Made by a program: the position numbers and the translations under genes. A stretch of DNA of 64,000 nt from Desulforhopalus sp. (GTDB lineage: Bacteria; Desulfobacterota; Desulfobulbia; Desulfobulbales; Desulfocapsaceae): the NCBI GenBank assembly GCA_030247675.1, contig JAOTRX010000010.1, positions 153,053 through 217,052 on the forward strand, given 5' to 3'. The notes below the pieces were generated by a model. The model had not been told where the DNA came from and did no database searches. It saw only the letters and a program-made list of their open reading frames with translations. Position 1 is the first letter of the stretch. Each line of letters opens with the position of its first letter. Below, piece by piece: positions 33,081-42,160 of this stretch.

Positions 33081-34439
33081 ATGTCATCTACCTCGCATTC
33101 ACCCATCGTCGCCCTTATCGGACGCCCAAATGTCGGCAAATCTACCTTGTTTAACCGTATTACCAAGTCGCGCAAGGCCATTGTCGATCCCACCCCCGGG
33201 GTTACCCGCGACCGCCACTACGATCGGGTGGTCTGGGAGAACAAAGGCTTTATTCTCGTCGATACCGGCGGCATTGATGACAACTCCGAGGATGCCATGG
33301 TCCAGCATATTCGCGACCAGGCCATGCTTGCCATCGAAGAGGCGGATATCGTCCTTTTTCTTCTTGACGGTAAAGAGGGGATTACCCCAGCCGATTGGGA
33401 GGTTGTGGAAATCCTCCGCCGCTCTAAGAAGACGGTGTTCCATGTGGTCAACAAGATTGATGGACCGGACAAGGAACAAGAACGCCTGGCACCATTTTAC
33501 GAGATGGGGGTTGAGGAGCTGTGGCCGCTGTCGGCTGAACACACTTATGGATTTACAGACTTGATGGATGGCCTGTGTGCCGCTATTAAAAGTGACGAAT
33601 ACCAGGATATTATTTTGCCGGAAGGTACTGTGAAGGTTGCCTTCTTCGGCCGTCCGAATGTCGGCAAATCGTCAATGATCAATAAGATTCTCGGTGAAGA
33701 CCGCATGGTGGTTTCGGAAATCTCTGGGACCACACGGGATTCTGTCGACACCATGGTGACCCACGGCAAATACAGCTATCTGTTTATCGACACGGCGGGA
33801 ATTCGCCGCAAGGGCAAGACCACCGAGAAGCTTGAAAAATTCAGCATTCTCAAATCACTCGCGGCAATGAGCAGGTGCGATGTGGCGGCAGTGCTCATCG
33901 ATGCTGATGAGGGCATTACCGAACAGGACACCAAGGTGATCGGCTACATCCTTGAAGAGGGGCGGGGGCTCATTGTCCTCGTTAATAAATGGGATCTGCT
34001 TGAGAATGACAAAAAGCGCCAGCAGGCAGTTATGGCTGAGGTCGGCAGGGCCTTGCCGTTTATCGGTTTTGCTCCGGTGCTCAATGTCTCGGCCCTCACC
34101 GGTTATGGGATTAAGCGCCTTTTCCCGGTCATCGGTTCGGTTTTTCGTCAATATACCGCCAACTTCCCAACCTCTGCCCTGAACAGGTTGCTGCAGGAGG
34201 CGGTGGATGCCCATTCGCCACCTATCTATAAGAATAAACGTCTGAAATTCTACTATACGGCACAGATCGGTACCCGCCCGCCGAAATTTGTGGTTATGAC
34301 CAACAGCTCAAAAGGGGTGCATTTCTCCTATGAACGGTATCTGGTGAACAGGTTCCGGGAGGGACTTGGCCTTGATAAGGTGCCCATTAAGCTGATTTTC
34401 AAGGATAAAACCGAACAGCGGCAGAAATCGGGAGGGTGA
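33081..34439 (+). CDS. der: Ribosome biogenesis GTPase Der (EngA)
   Basis: Essential double GTPase of 50S assembly, 452 residues. Two G domains each carry a P-loop (GRPNVGKSTLFN near residue 13 and GRPNVGKSSMIN near 192), DTGG/DTAG switch II motifs and NK(I/W)D. A KH-like domain is at the C-terminus (PPKFVVMTNSSKGVHFSYERYL). It starts 98 bases after amgK, with its own short leader, and ends at a strong terminator shared with the convergent aminotransferase gene. Confidence 0.97.
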   Translation: MSSTSHSPIVALIGRPNVGKSTLFNRITKSRKAIVDPTPGVTRDRHYDRVVWENKGFILVDTGGIDDNSEDAMVQHIRDQAMLAIEEADIVLFLLDGKEGITPADWEVVEILRRSKKTVFHVVNKIDGPDKEQERLAPFYEMGVEELWPLSAEHTYGFTDLMDGLCAAIKSDEYQDIILPEGTVKVAFFGRPNVGKSSMINKILGEDRMVVSEISGTTRDSVDTMVTHGKYSYLFIDTAGIRRKGKTTEKLEKFSILKSLAAMSRCDVAAVLIDADEGITEQDTKVIGYILEEGRGLIVLVNKWDLLENDKKRQQAVMAEVGRALPFIGFAPVLNVSALTGYGIKRLFPVIGSVFRQYTANFPTSALNRLLQEAVDAHSPPIYKNKRLKFYYTAQIGTRPPKFVVMTNSSKGVHFSYERYLVNRFREGLGLDKVPIKLIFKDKTEQRQKSGG

Positions 34440-34467
34440 GCGGAAGGTGTTGCTGGAGAGGAATACC

Positions 34468-34494
34468 AGGGGAGGCCATGCGGCCTCCCCTTTG
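34468..34494. terminator. Bidirectional terminator between der and aminotransferase
   Basis: A perfect 10-bp stem AGGGGAGGCC/GGCCTCCCCT with a 4-base loop (ATGC), followed by a short T-rich stretch, between two convergent genes. Confidence 0.75.
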
Positions 34495-34503
34495 TCGTTG
34501 ATA

Positions 34504-35691
34504 TTACAGTGATTTTGCCTTGGCGAGGGCCCGTTTAAAACCTTCCGCGGACCTGGCGATGACCTCGCCGGGGACACAGAAGGCAATGCGCATATGGCCG
34601 GGAGAGCCGAAGCCGATGCCGGGAACGGTAAGAATTTTTTCTTCAAGCAGCAATGAAACAAAGCGTACATCATCGGCCAGGGGGGTCTTCGGGAAAACGT
34701 AAAATGCCCCCTTGGGCGGTGTGAAATCGTAGCCGGCATCGCTGAGAATGGCGCATATCATTTCTTTGCGCCTGGCATACAGGGAGATATCGACGCTTGC
34801 GTCCTGCAGTTCCGCCACCACCCGCTGCATGAGGGCCGGGGCGTTGACGAAGCCGAGGATGCGGTTGGCAAGGGTCAAGGCGTCAAGGAGGCTGGCTTTC
34901 TCGTCTATCTCCGGATGTACAGCCAGGTAGCCGATACGTTCGCCCGGCAAGGAAAGGTCCTTTGAATAGGAAGAGACGACAATGCTGTTTCTGTAGGCGG
35001 TGAAGATGCTGGGCACCTCGTGGCCATCAAAGATAATTTTCCGGTAGGGTTCATCGGCTATGAGGTAGATGGTACTGTCGAGCCGGTCTCCTGCCAGGGT
35101 GAGCAGTTCACCGAGTGCCCACAATGCCTCGGCGGAATAGATCTGTCCGCAGGGATTATTGGGGGAATTGATGATGATTGCCTTGGTTTTTTCGGAGATG
35201 GCTGCTTCGATGGCCTCCAGGTCGAGATTGAATTCCTCGTCGGTTTTGACAATCTTGGCGACCCCGCCATGGTTGTCGATATAAAAACCGTATTCAACAA
35301 AATAGGGGGCGAGAATGATGACCTCGTCGCCGGGGTTGAGGATTGCCTTGAGGACGATATTCAAACCGCCGGCCGCGCCGCAGGTCATAAGCATGTCGCC
35401 GTTACTGATGGCTATCTGTTGCTCGGCGGACATCCGCCCGGCGATGGCCTCCCGCACCCAGGGATAACCTCCGTTGGGCATATAGGAATGCACGCCGGGG
35501 CTGGTGTCTTTGATGATTTCCTGAATCACTTCATTATATTGGGGTGGTGGGGGGGCATCCGGATTGCCGAGGCTGAAGTCGCAGACATTTGCCGCTCCAT
35601 GGTCTGCCTTCATCCGTGCGCCTTCTTCAAACATCTTCCGTATCCAGGAAGATTTCGCTGCAAAGAGTTTCATTTTTTCAGAAACGGCCAT
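34504..35691 (-). CDS. Class I/II PLP-dependent aminotransferase (aspartate aminotransferase-like)
   Basis: A 395-residue fold-type I aminotransferase. The PLP Lys lies in SSYSKDLSLPGERIGY. Other family motifs are SPNNPCGQIY, DEPYRKIIFDG, and an Arg in MRIAFCV near the C-terminus that binds the substrate alpha-carboxylate. The N-terminal MKLFAAKSSWIRKMFEEGARMK is typical of a subgroup in Desulfobacterota and Firmicutes. The substrate is unresolved. AAGGAG precedes ATG. It is convergent with der. Confidence 0.92.
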   Translation of the reverse strand: MAVSEKMKLFAAKSSWIRKMFEEGARMKADHGAANVCDFSLGNPDAPPPPQYNEVIQEIIKDTSPGVHSYMPNGGYPWVREAIAGRMSAEQQIAISNGDMLMTCGAAGGLNIVLKAILNPGDEVIILAPYFVEYGFYIDNHGGVAKIVKTDEEFNLDLEAIEAAISEKTKAIIINSPNNPCGQIYSAEALWALGELLTLAGDRLDSTIYLIADEPYRKIIFDGHEVPSIFTAYRNSIVVSSYSKDLSLPGERIGYLAVHPEIDEKASLLDALTLANRILGFVNAPALMQRVVAELQDASVDISLYARRKEMICAILSDAGYDFTPPKGAFYVFPKTPLADDVRFVSLLLEEKILTVPGIGFGSPGHMRIAFCVPGEVIARSAEGFKRALAKAKSL

Positions 35692-35772
35692 TGATATTCT
35701 CCTTGTTGATCCTCAATTATTTTTCGTATCTCCCTGAGCGGTAAATCATTCAGGAAGGTATTTTGCATGCGG

Positions 35773-36600
35773 TTACTGTTTCTTGAAATAGTCGTAGGCA
35801 TGGTTGATTTCCTTCATCTTTTCCTCGGCGACGGCCCGGAATTCATCTCCCAGGTGGCGAACTTTGTCAGGATGATACTGCATGCTCAACTTGCGATACG
35901 CCTTCTTGATCTCTTCAAAGTCGGCACCTTTGGGCAAACCGAGAGTGGCGTAATGCTGCTCGGCCATGTCTTGGCTTGGCGCCCCGGCCTGCTGGCCGCG
36001 ATAACGGTATTTTGCCTCCATAGTCCGCTGCTCATAGCTGGGAATATCAAGAAATACCGCAATATACCGGGCAATTTCCAGCTCCTCTTCGGGTACGCTC
36101 GCTTTGGTGAAGAGCATCTGGTACACCAGTTCGAGGAGGATGATGCGCGGTTCGTAAGCGAAGGTCGATTTGAATTCATTCAATAAGGCATCAAGGGACT
36201 GGTCAGTATTAGTCGCCTCTTTGATCAAATCCTTCACCCAAAGCATCTGGGTTTGATTGTAATGCAGGGAATACTGGAAGAAGCGGTGAATGGTCTGGAT
36301 TTCCTCGCGGCTTATCCGTCCGTCAATCTTGGCAATATAGATGAGAATCTGAACAAGGAGTGAGACAAAGCTGTTATGGCTCTCCGTTTGCGACTGCTCG
36401 TAGGTGGCGACCTTCTTTCTCGCCCAAAAGGTAAATCCCCAAAACAGCGCGACAAAAAGCAGAACACTGGCCAGACCGGTGTAGACGAGCGCCCCGAGAA
36501 AGGAAATCAGGGCCGGTGCACCTCCAGATACGAAGATCAGGAAAAGGATGATAAGTAAACATCCTCCACAGCCTGGCTGTTGATGACGTTGATAGTGCAT
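35773..36600 (-). CDS. Membrane-anchored TerB/DnaJ-domain co-chaperone (DjlA-like)
   Basis: A 275-residue protein. A Gly/Cys-rich N-terminus is followed by one or two membrane helices (about 13-58), a TerB-like helical domain (about 75-185, IYIAKIDGRISREE) and a C-terminal J domain (about 205-275) with the HPD motif in MQYHPDKVRHLG. This is the domain order of DjlA, which stimulates DnaK at the inner membrane. It lies upstream of the aminotransferase on the same strand, 81 bases away, and downstream of ftsY. Confidence 0.88.
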   Translation of the reverse strand: MHYQRHQQPGCGGCLLIILFLIFVSGGAPALISFLGALVYTGLASVLLFVALFWGFTFWARKKVATYEQSQTESHNSFVSLLVQILIYIAKIDGRISREEIQTIHRFFQYSLHYNQTQMLWVKDLIKEATNTDQSLDALLNEFKSTFAYEPRIILLELVYQMLFTKASVPEEELEIARYIAVFLDIPSYEQRTMEAKYRYRGQQAGAPSQDMAEQHYATLGLPKGADFEEIKKAYRKLSMQYHPDKVRHLGDEFRAVAEEKMKEINHAYDYFKKQ

Positions 36601-36654
36601 AGAAGGGGCTCCGAGGGGCTGATCAGGTTCTTCTTTAAAAGTGAGGTGTTGGCT

Positions 36655-36688
36655 TTCCCTGGGCAGGATTGAGCGATTACCCAGGGAA
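36655..36688. other. 9-bp inverted repeat between ftsY and the DjlA-like gene
   Basis: TTCCCTGGG (36655-36663) and CCCAGGGAA (36680-36688) with a 16-base loop, downstream of the ftsY stop. There is no T-run on the transcribed (minus) strand directly after it, so it is only possibly a terminator. Confidence 0.4.
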
Positions 36689-36720
36689 GTTATGCCTTTT
36701 TTGGTGCCTCAGCTGCGGGT

Positions 36721-37992
36721 TTAAGAATCTTTTCTTTTCGATTGAAAAAGTGCGTCGGCAAAGTCAGCGGAGTTAAAATCGCGGAGGTCATCGATCTGCT
36801 CGCCGATCCCGATGAAACGAATGGGTATCTTCATTCCCTTGCAGATATTGACAACGATACCGCCCTTGGAGGTGCCGTCCAATTTAGTAAGGGTAAGGCC
36901 GGTGACGCCAATTGCCTCGTTAAAAAGCTTGGCTTGGGAAATACCGTTCTGGCCGGTCGTCGCATCGATTATCAGTAAGACTTCATGGGGGGCACCGGGC
37001 AACTTTTTATCCATTACCCTTTTTATTTTCTTCAATTCTTCCATGAGGTTATTGTTGGTGTGCAGGCGGCCGGCGGTATCAACGAGGACCACGTCGATGT
37101 TTTTCGATTGGGCGATGCCGAGGGCGTCAAAGACCACCGATGAAGGGTCGGCCCCTTCTTTATGGGCGACCACCTGGACATTATTCCGCTCACCCCAGAT
37201 TTGCAGCTGGGAGACCGCCGCTGCCCGAAAGGTATCACCGGCCGCCAGGAGGACGGAACTACCGGCCTGCTTAAATTTATGGGCGATTTTGCCGATCGTC
37301 GTGGTTTTGCCGACACCGTTGACGCCGATAACCATGATGACAAAGGGGCCTTTGTCGGGCATTACCATGCAGGCATCATCATCGTTTTCGGAGATGAAGG
37401 CCTTGATCTTGTCTTTTAAAACCTCTTTCAGGGAGTTGGGATCGGACAATTCTTGGCGCTTCACCTTGCGCCGGACGTATTCAAGGAGTTCCATGGTGGT
37501 TTCGACCCCGAGGTCGGCTGTGATAAGGATCTCTTCGAGATCGTCGAGCAGAGCAGCGTCGATTTCCTTTTTACCGAGAAACAGGGCATCAATCTGGTAG
37601 GTGAAGGTCTCGCGGGTCTTGCTGAGCTTTTCGGCCAGCCTGGTAAAGAGCGATTTCTTCTTCTTTTCTTTGTCCGCCACAAGTTCTGATTCTTTAATTA
37701 CCTTGATAACAGGGGTGATAGAGCCAGGACCCTCAGTGATAGTTTTCGCATCTCCTGTTACTTCTCCAGATGTAGTTGCTGATTGCCGGTCCTCTGCAGC
37801 TAACTCTTGATTGCTTGCTGTTTCAGGGGCATTCTGTCCTTCCTGGGTCAAAGGTACTGCATGTTCTGGAATGATTTCCGCTTGTTCTGTACCTGCAAGG
37901 GGGACATCACCAGGCGATTCGTCAATGAGATCCTCCTGCTGAAGTTGAGTATCATCCTGTTTTTTAAATTTCTTTTTAAACCAACCTAGCAT
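36721..37992 (-). CDS. ftsY: Signal recognition particle receptor FtsY
   Basis: SRP receptor GTPase that docks ribosome-SRP complexes at the inner membrane. The 423-residue product begins with a short basic/amphipathic segment (MLGWFKKKFKKQ) for membrane binding, then an acidic linker of about 100 residues as in proteobacterial FtsY, then the NG domain. G-domain motifs are GVNGVGKTTTIGKIA, DTAGRLHTN and TKLDGTSKGG. AGGAA is six bases before ATG. It is monocistronic or leads into the DjlA-like gene. Confidence 0.97.
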   Translation of the reverse strand: MLGWFKKKFKKQDDTQLQQEDLIDESPGDVPLAGTEQAEIIPEHAVPLTQEGQNAPETASNQELAAEDRQSATTSGEVTGDAKTITEGPGSITPVIKVIKESELVADKEKKKKSLFTRLAEKLSKTRETFTYQIDALFLGKKEIDAALLDDLEEILITADLGVETTMELLEYVRRKVKRQELSDPNSLKEVLKDKIKAFISENDDDACMVMPDKGPFVIMVIGVNGVGKTTTIGKIAHKFKQAGSSVLLAAGDTFRAAAVSQLQIWGERNNVQVVAHKEGADPSSVVFDALGIAQSKNIDVVLVDTAGRLHTNNNLMEELKKIKRVMDKKLPGAPHEVLLIIDATTGQNGISQAKLFNEAIGVTGLTLTKLDGTSKGGIVVNICKGMKIPIRFIGIGEQIDDLRDFNSADFADALFQSKRKDS

Positions 37993-38405
37993 TGTTTATT
38001 CCTGGAGTTTTTAGCATCTGCGAAGACTTCTACGTCTGGTTATTAACCCCCGTGAGGGGATTGCAAAAGCAGGCATGAAAATTCTTCAAACAGTGCAGAC
38101 CCGTTTGTCGGGGATAAGGAGCTGGAAATGGATAAAAGTGTACCAATGAACCATGTATCTTAAGGAGAGATAGCGAAATAAGCAACAAAAAGTCTCATGG
38201 TTGCTGGCCTTCTGTCCCCTGCAAGAGTTGCTGCAGGGTAATTATCTGCAGCAACCGGCCATAGGAGGCGGTTCAGGAAAGTGATTGCAATTCCGGGCAA
38301 TGACATTACTGTAGTGGTTGTCGTTTTTGGCTGTGCGTTCGTGGCTATTGATTAGCCTGATCGAATAGTTATTTGGTTTATTATTGAGGATAAGGAGGAT
38401 TGGCA
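37993..38405. other. Long ftsY-mrp intergenic region
   Basis: 413 bases without a convincing gene. A very short frame of 11 codons with a good ribosome-binding site begins near 38129 (MDKSVPM...), but nothing supports it further. The notable content is the cluster of competing hairpins at 38199-38256 and a small GGCTA/TAGCC hairpin at 38343-38357. Confidence 0.6.
38199..38256 (+). promoter_or_regulatory. Cluster of mutually exclusive hairpins in the mrp leader
   Basis: Three overlapping perfect inverted repeats: CCCTGCA (38217-38223)/TGCAGGG (38232-38238); GTTGCTGCAG (38227-38236)/CTGCAGCAAC (38246-38255); GGTTGCTG (38199-38206)/CAGCAACC (38249-38256). They share segments, so only one or two can form at once, as in an attenuator or riboswitch switching region. 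No T-run follows, so control would be by translation or RNA stability. Confidence 0.45.
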
Positions 38406-39362
38406 ATGGCTGGATCATGTGGTGGATCCTGTGGAACAACAACAAAAGAGGCTCAGCAAGCTGCCGCTGCACAGAAGGAACTTGCGATAACCCGGTCTCT
38501 TGGCAAGATAAAGAACAAGATATTGGTAATGAGCGGCAAGGGCGGCGTCGGCAAATCAACCGTATCGGTCAACTTGGCTCTGGGCCTTGCTCAGAAAGGA
38601 TATCAGGTCGGCCTCATGGATGTCGATATCCATGGTCCCGATGTTATCCGGATGCTCAATCTGAAGGGGACGCTCACCCCCCCGGAATCCCCGGATGCAC
38701 TGGTTCCGCCGCTTAAGTACAATGATAACCTTAAGGTGGTTTCCCTTGAGTATATGATGCGTGACAGGGACGAGGCGATCATTTGGCGAGGGCCCTTGAA
38801 AATTCAGGCAATCCGGCAGTTTGTTTCCGACATGGACTGGGGTAATCTCGACTATCTGGTAATCGATGCCCCTCCAGGTACCGGCGACGAGCCTCTGTCC
38901 GTCGCTCAGACCATTCCCCACGTTAAGGCGATTGTCGTGACCACTCCGCAAAAGGTGGCCCTGGCCGACGTGCGCAAGTCGATCAGCTTCTGTAAGACGG
39001 TAAAGGTGGAAATTGCCGGAGTTATTGAAAATATGTCCGGTTTCGTCTGCCCCCATTGCAACCAGACCGTCGACATCTTCAGTGCCGGAGGCGGAGAGTC
39101 CCTGGCCCGCGAGTTGGATTTGCCCTTTCTTGGTAAGATTCCCATGGATCCGAAGGTCGTCATGGCCGGAGATGAGGGCGCACCGTATTTGACCACCAAT
39201 GTCGAAAGTCCGGCTAGTCAGGCTTTTGCCAGGGTTGTTGACGCGGTTGAGAGGCGATTGCCGGCAGTTGCCGCACCGGTACCTCCTGTGTCCCTGAAGG
39301 TTGCCCCGGCTAGTGCCGGGGGATGCGCATGCGGCGGCAGTTGTTCGCCTCAAGCCAAGTAG
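38406..39362 (+). CDS. mrp: Mrp/NBP35-family iron-sulfur cluster carrier ATPase
   Basis: A 318-residue P-loop ATPase that binds and transfers Fe-S clusters. The N-terminus is Cys/Gly-rich (MAGSCGGSCG), the deviant Walker A is GKGGVGKST, and the bridging Cys pair is in GFVCPHCNQ. The C-terminus ends in a second Cys-rich tail, GGCACGGSCSPQ. Cys-rich extensions at both ends occur in Mrp proteins of sulfate-reducing bacteria and archaea. ATG 38406 has GGAGG six bases upstream. It is preceded by the hairpin cluster described separately and followed by a metallo-beta-lactamase-fold gene. Confidence 0.94.
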   Translation: MAGSCGGSCGTTTKEAQQAAAAQKELAITRSLGKIKNKILVMSGKGGVGKSTVSVNLALGLAQKGYQVGLMDVDIHGPDVIRMLNLKGTLTPPESPDALVPPLKYNDNLKVVSLEYMMRDRDEAIIWRGPLKIQAIRQFVSDMDWGNLDYLVIDAPPGTGDEPLSVAQTIPHVKAIVVTTPQKVALADVRKSISFCKTVKVEIAGVIENMSGFVCPHCNQTVDIFSAGGGESLARELDLPFLGKIPMDPKVVMAGDEGAPYLTTNVESPASQAFARVVDAVERRLPAVAAPVPPVSLKVAPASAGGCACGGSCSPQAK

Positions 39363-39396
39363 TTACAGCAGGCCCGGTATAGCGGGCTGAGAAATA

Positions 39397-39427
39397 GGGG
39401 GTTGACGGCACGGTTCTGTCAGCCCCC
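39397..39427 (+). other. Hairpin between mrp and the metallohydrolase gene
   Basis: GGGGGTTGAC (39397-39406) pairs with GTCAGCCCCC (39418-39427), 10 bp with one G-T pair and an 11-base loop. A smaller GCCCG/CGGGC stem precedes it. The following bases (TCTCAAC) are not a T-run, so partial termination or mRNA processing are the options. Confidence 0.4.
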
Positions 39428-39458
39428 TCTCAACATCGACAGGAAAGAGTACCACGCT

Positions 39459-40085
39459 ATGAAAATACATCAGATGATAGTTGGCTCCATGGCAGTCTGC
39501 TGTTATATCGTTGCCTGCGAAAAAACCGGCAAGGCTGCAGTTGTCGATCCTGGTGGCAACGAAAAAAAGATTCTCGATGCCATCAAGGACAAGGGCTATA
39601 CGGTCGAGTATATAATTGCCACCCATGGCCATCCCGATCACGTCTGTGGTAATCGAAAGATCCAGGAAGCGACTGGTGCCAAGATCGTCATGCATAGGGC
39701 TGACTCTCGATTTTTTGGTGATCCCGAGGTGCAGGAATATTTCTCCATGCTCGGTCTTGAGCCCTCGCCGCCGGTTGACCTTGAGGTCGAAGACGGCGAT
39801 GTCATCGCTATCGGCGAAGCCTCACTAAAGGTGATCCACACCCCTGGCCACACCCCCGGCGGTATGTGTTTGTACAATGCTCCCGATCTATTGACCGGCG
39901 ACACCCTGTTTGTCGGTGGCCTTGGCAGGACCGATTTTCCCGGCGGTTCGCACGAGGAGCTGCTGGCCTCGATCCGCACCAAACTCCTGGTATTGCCACA
40001 AGAAACGGTGGTATGGCCCGGTCACGGCTATGGTGGGGATTGCTCGACCATTGGCCAGGAGAAGAACTCCAATCCGTTCTTCTGA
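39459..40085 (+). CDS. Metallo-beta-lactamase-fold hydrolase (glyoxalase II-like)
   Basis: A 208-residue binuclear zinc hydrolase. The metal motif THGHPDH is present, with further ligands in HTPGHTPGG, TGDTLF and WPGHGYGGD. The short, C-terminally reduced form is common in anaerobes and is usually annotated as hydroxyacylglutathione hydrolase-like; thioester or persulfide substrates are possible. ATG 39459 is chosen over an upstream in-frame start because it begins the fold; an AGGAAAG lies about 11 bases upstream. Confidence 0.9.
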   Translation: MKIHQMIVGSMAVCCYIVACEKTGKAAVVDPGGNEKKILDAIKDKGYTVEYIIATHGHPDHVCGNRKIQEATGAKIVMHRADSRFFGDPEVQEYFSMLGLEPSPPVDLEVEDGDVIAIGEASLKVIHTPGHTPGGMCLYNAPDLLTGDTLFVGGLGRTDFPGGSHEELLASIRTKLLVLPQETVVWPGHGYGGDCSTIGQEKNSNPFF

Positions 40086-40170
40086 TTTACCGCCGGTTAA
40101 CGGATATCATGATACCATGGTTTTTCCGGCAATCGGCATTTCCTCCATTCCCTCTGCCTCTTTGTAACGT

Positions 40171-42102
40171 ATGCGAGAAATTGTCCTTGGTACCGCCGGC
40201 CATGTCGATCATGGCAAAACCAGTTTTATTCGCGCCCTGACCGGTTTTGAAACCGATCGGCTAAAAGAGGAAATCCAGCGCGGCATTACCATTGAACTTG
40301 GCTTTGCCTATCTGGATCTGCCCTGTGGCCACCGGATCGGTATCGTCGACGTGCCGGGCCATGAGAAATTTGTCAAGACAATGGTGTCCGGAGTTTCTGG
40401 CATCGACATTCTCGCTTTTATCGTCGCCGCCGACGAAGGCATAATGCCCCAGACTATAGAGCATTTTGAGATCTGTCGTTTGATGGGGGTGAAGCAGGGG
40501 ATAGTCATCATTACCAAAAAGGATCTGGTGGAACCAGAATGGCTGGATATGGTGACAGAAGAGATAACCGATTTCTGCGCCGGCAGTTTTCTCGAAGGGG
40601 CGCCGGTTATCCATGTCTCGTCAACCACCGGTGAAGGGATCGATGTGGTTCGCGATACCCTGGACGGGATCGTCAGAAAACACGATTTTCATGAGGTGTT
40701 CGGCCCATTCAGACTATCGGTCGATAGGGTCTTTGCCATGAAGGGCTTCGGCTCCGTCGTCACTGGCACATCGGTCTCCGGGCGGATTTCGGTGGGAGAG
40801 GATCTGCGAATCTATCCGACCGAGCAGGTGGCCAAGATCCGCGGTATTCAGGTGCATTCTCAGGCGGTAAACGAGGTGGAGGCTGGACACCGGACCGCCA
40901 TCAATCTGCAGGGCGTTGATGTGGCTGACATTGAGCGGGGCATGGTCCTTGCCACACCCGGTTCGCTTCAGGCCAATTATATTCTCGACTGCCAGTTTCT
41001 GTATCTGGCCGCCAATGCCAAACCCTTAAAACACCGGGCCAGGGTACGGGTTCATCTCGGCACCTCGGAAATACTCGGCCGGGTGTCGCTGCTTGACCGG
41101 GATGAACTGCAACCCGGCGATGAGGCCATAGTTCAATTGCTTCTTGAAAATACTGCATCGGTCTGGCCCGGTGACCGGTATGTTATACGGAGTTATTCTC
41201 CGGTAGCAACCATCGGCGGCGGCATGGTGCTCGGCAATGTCTCGCCGCGCAAGCGCAAGAGATTGTCGGAAAATGATCGTGCATATAACAGGGAGATCAT
41301 GCCGATCCTCAAAGATGGCACGATAGAAGAAAAAGTGCTCTTTCTCCTCCGGGAAAGTGGCGAGCAGGGGCTTACCGCCGACGAACTAGCGATACGTATC
41401 GGCCTCTTTGGTAAGCACCTGAAAAAGGCCCTGAACGAACCGATCTCCACCAAAAAAATGGTTGTCGTCGATTCGGCATCTCAACGCTATGTGTCCGTTG
41501 AAATTTCCGAAAAGATGAAAGAAATGCTCATTGCACATCTGGTGGCTTACCATAAGAATAACCCTTTATATCAAGGGATTGCCAAGGAAGAGCTGCGTAC
41601 CGGGCTCGGCCGGAAGATCGACCCAAAGGTCTTCCAATACTGTCTCAATGAGCTTCTTCGCAAAAATGTTGTGGTCCAGGAGGATTCTCTGGTCCGCCTT
41701 GAGGGGCACCAAGTTGCCCTCAAGGCGGATGAAGAACAGCTGCGCAAGGATATCGATGCCTGGTATCGGTCACGAGGGCTTTCCACGCCGACCATCAAGG
41801 AAACGATGGAACAATTTGGCGAATATCCACCTCAGCTGGTTAAAGAGATGCTCGACCTGCAGCTGCGAGACGGTCAGCTCTTCAAAATCAGTGAATCGCT
41901 GTACTATACCCGGGATTTGATTGAACCGCTCATAGCCTCGGTATTGCAGTATATGGAGAAAAACGGTGAGATTGACGCCCCGGCCTTTAAGGATCTCACC
42001 GGTTTGACAAGGAAATTTTCCATTCCGATTCTTGAGTACCTTGATCGGGTAAAAATCACCATGCGCATCGGTGACAAACGGGTTCTCCGCAGAAAAAGCT
42101 AG
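40171..42102 (+). CDS. selB: Selenocysteine-specific elongation factor SelB
   Basis: A 643-residue translation GTPase that delivers selenocysteinyl-tRNA to UGA codons with a SECIS hairpin. The G domain has GHVDHGKT (10-17), DVPGHE and TKKDL. EF-Tu-like domains II and III follow, then four winged-helix repeats in the C-terminal ~270 residues that bind SECIS RNA. The length and C-terminal domain distinguish it from EF-Tu. No selA, selD or tRNA-Sec gene is in this window. It ends at a terminator shared with the convergent tilS. Confidence 0.96.
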   Translation: MREIVLGTAGHVDHGKTSFIRALTGFETDRLKEEIQRGITIELGFAYLDLPCGHRIGIVDVPGHEKFVKTMVSGVSGIDILAFIVAADEGIMPQTIEHFEICRLMGVKQGIVIITKKDLVEPEWLDMVTEEITDFCAGSFLEGAPVIHVSSTTGEGIDVVRDTLDGIVRKHDFHEVFGPFRLSVDRVFAMKGFGSVVTGTSVSGRISVGEDLRIYPTEQVAKIRGIQVHSQAVNEVEAGHRTAINLQGVDVADIERGMVLATPGSLQANYILDCQFLYLAANAKPLKHRARVRVHLGTSEILGRVSLLDRDELQPGDEAIVQLLLENTASVWPGDRYVIRSYSPVATIGGGMVLGNVSPRKRKRLSENDRAYNREIMPILKDGTIEEKVLFLLRESGEQGLTADELAIRIGLFGKHLKKALNEPISTKKMVVVDSASQRYVSVEISEKMKEMLIAHLVAYHKNNPLYQGIAKEELRTGLGRKIDPKVFQYCLNELLRKNVVVQEDSLVRLEGHQVALKADEEQLRKDIDAWYRSRGLSTPTIKETMEQFGEYPPQLVKEMLDLQLRDGQLFKISESLYYTRDLIEPLIASVLQYMEKNGEIDAPAFKDLTGLTRKFSIPILEYLDRVKITMRIGDKRVLRRKS

Positions 42103-42130
42103 TCAAGTCTACCTTTTTGCCAAGCAGTCA

Positions 42131-42160
42131 GGGGAATCGTTGCAGATTCCCCTTCATCCT
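42131..42160. terminator. Terminator between convergent selB and tilS
   Basis: A perfect 8-bp stem GGGGAATC/GATTCCCC with a 6-base loop, followed by T-rich sequence on the + strand. It overlaps the last bases of tilS. Confidence 0.65.
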
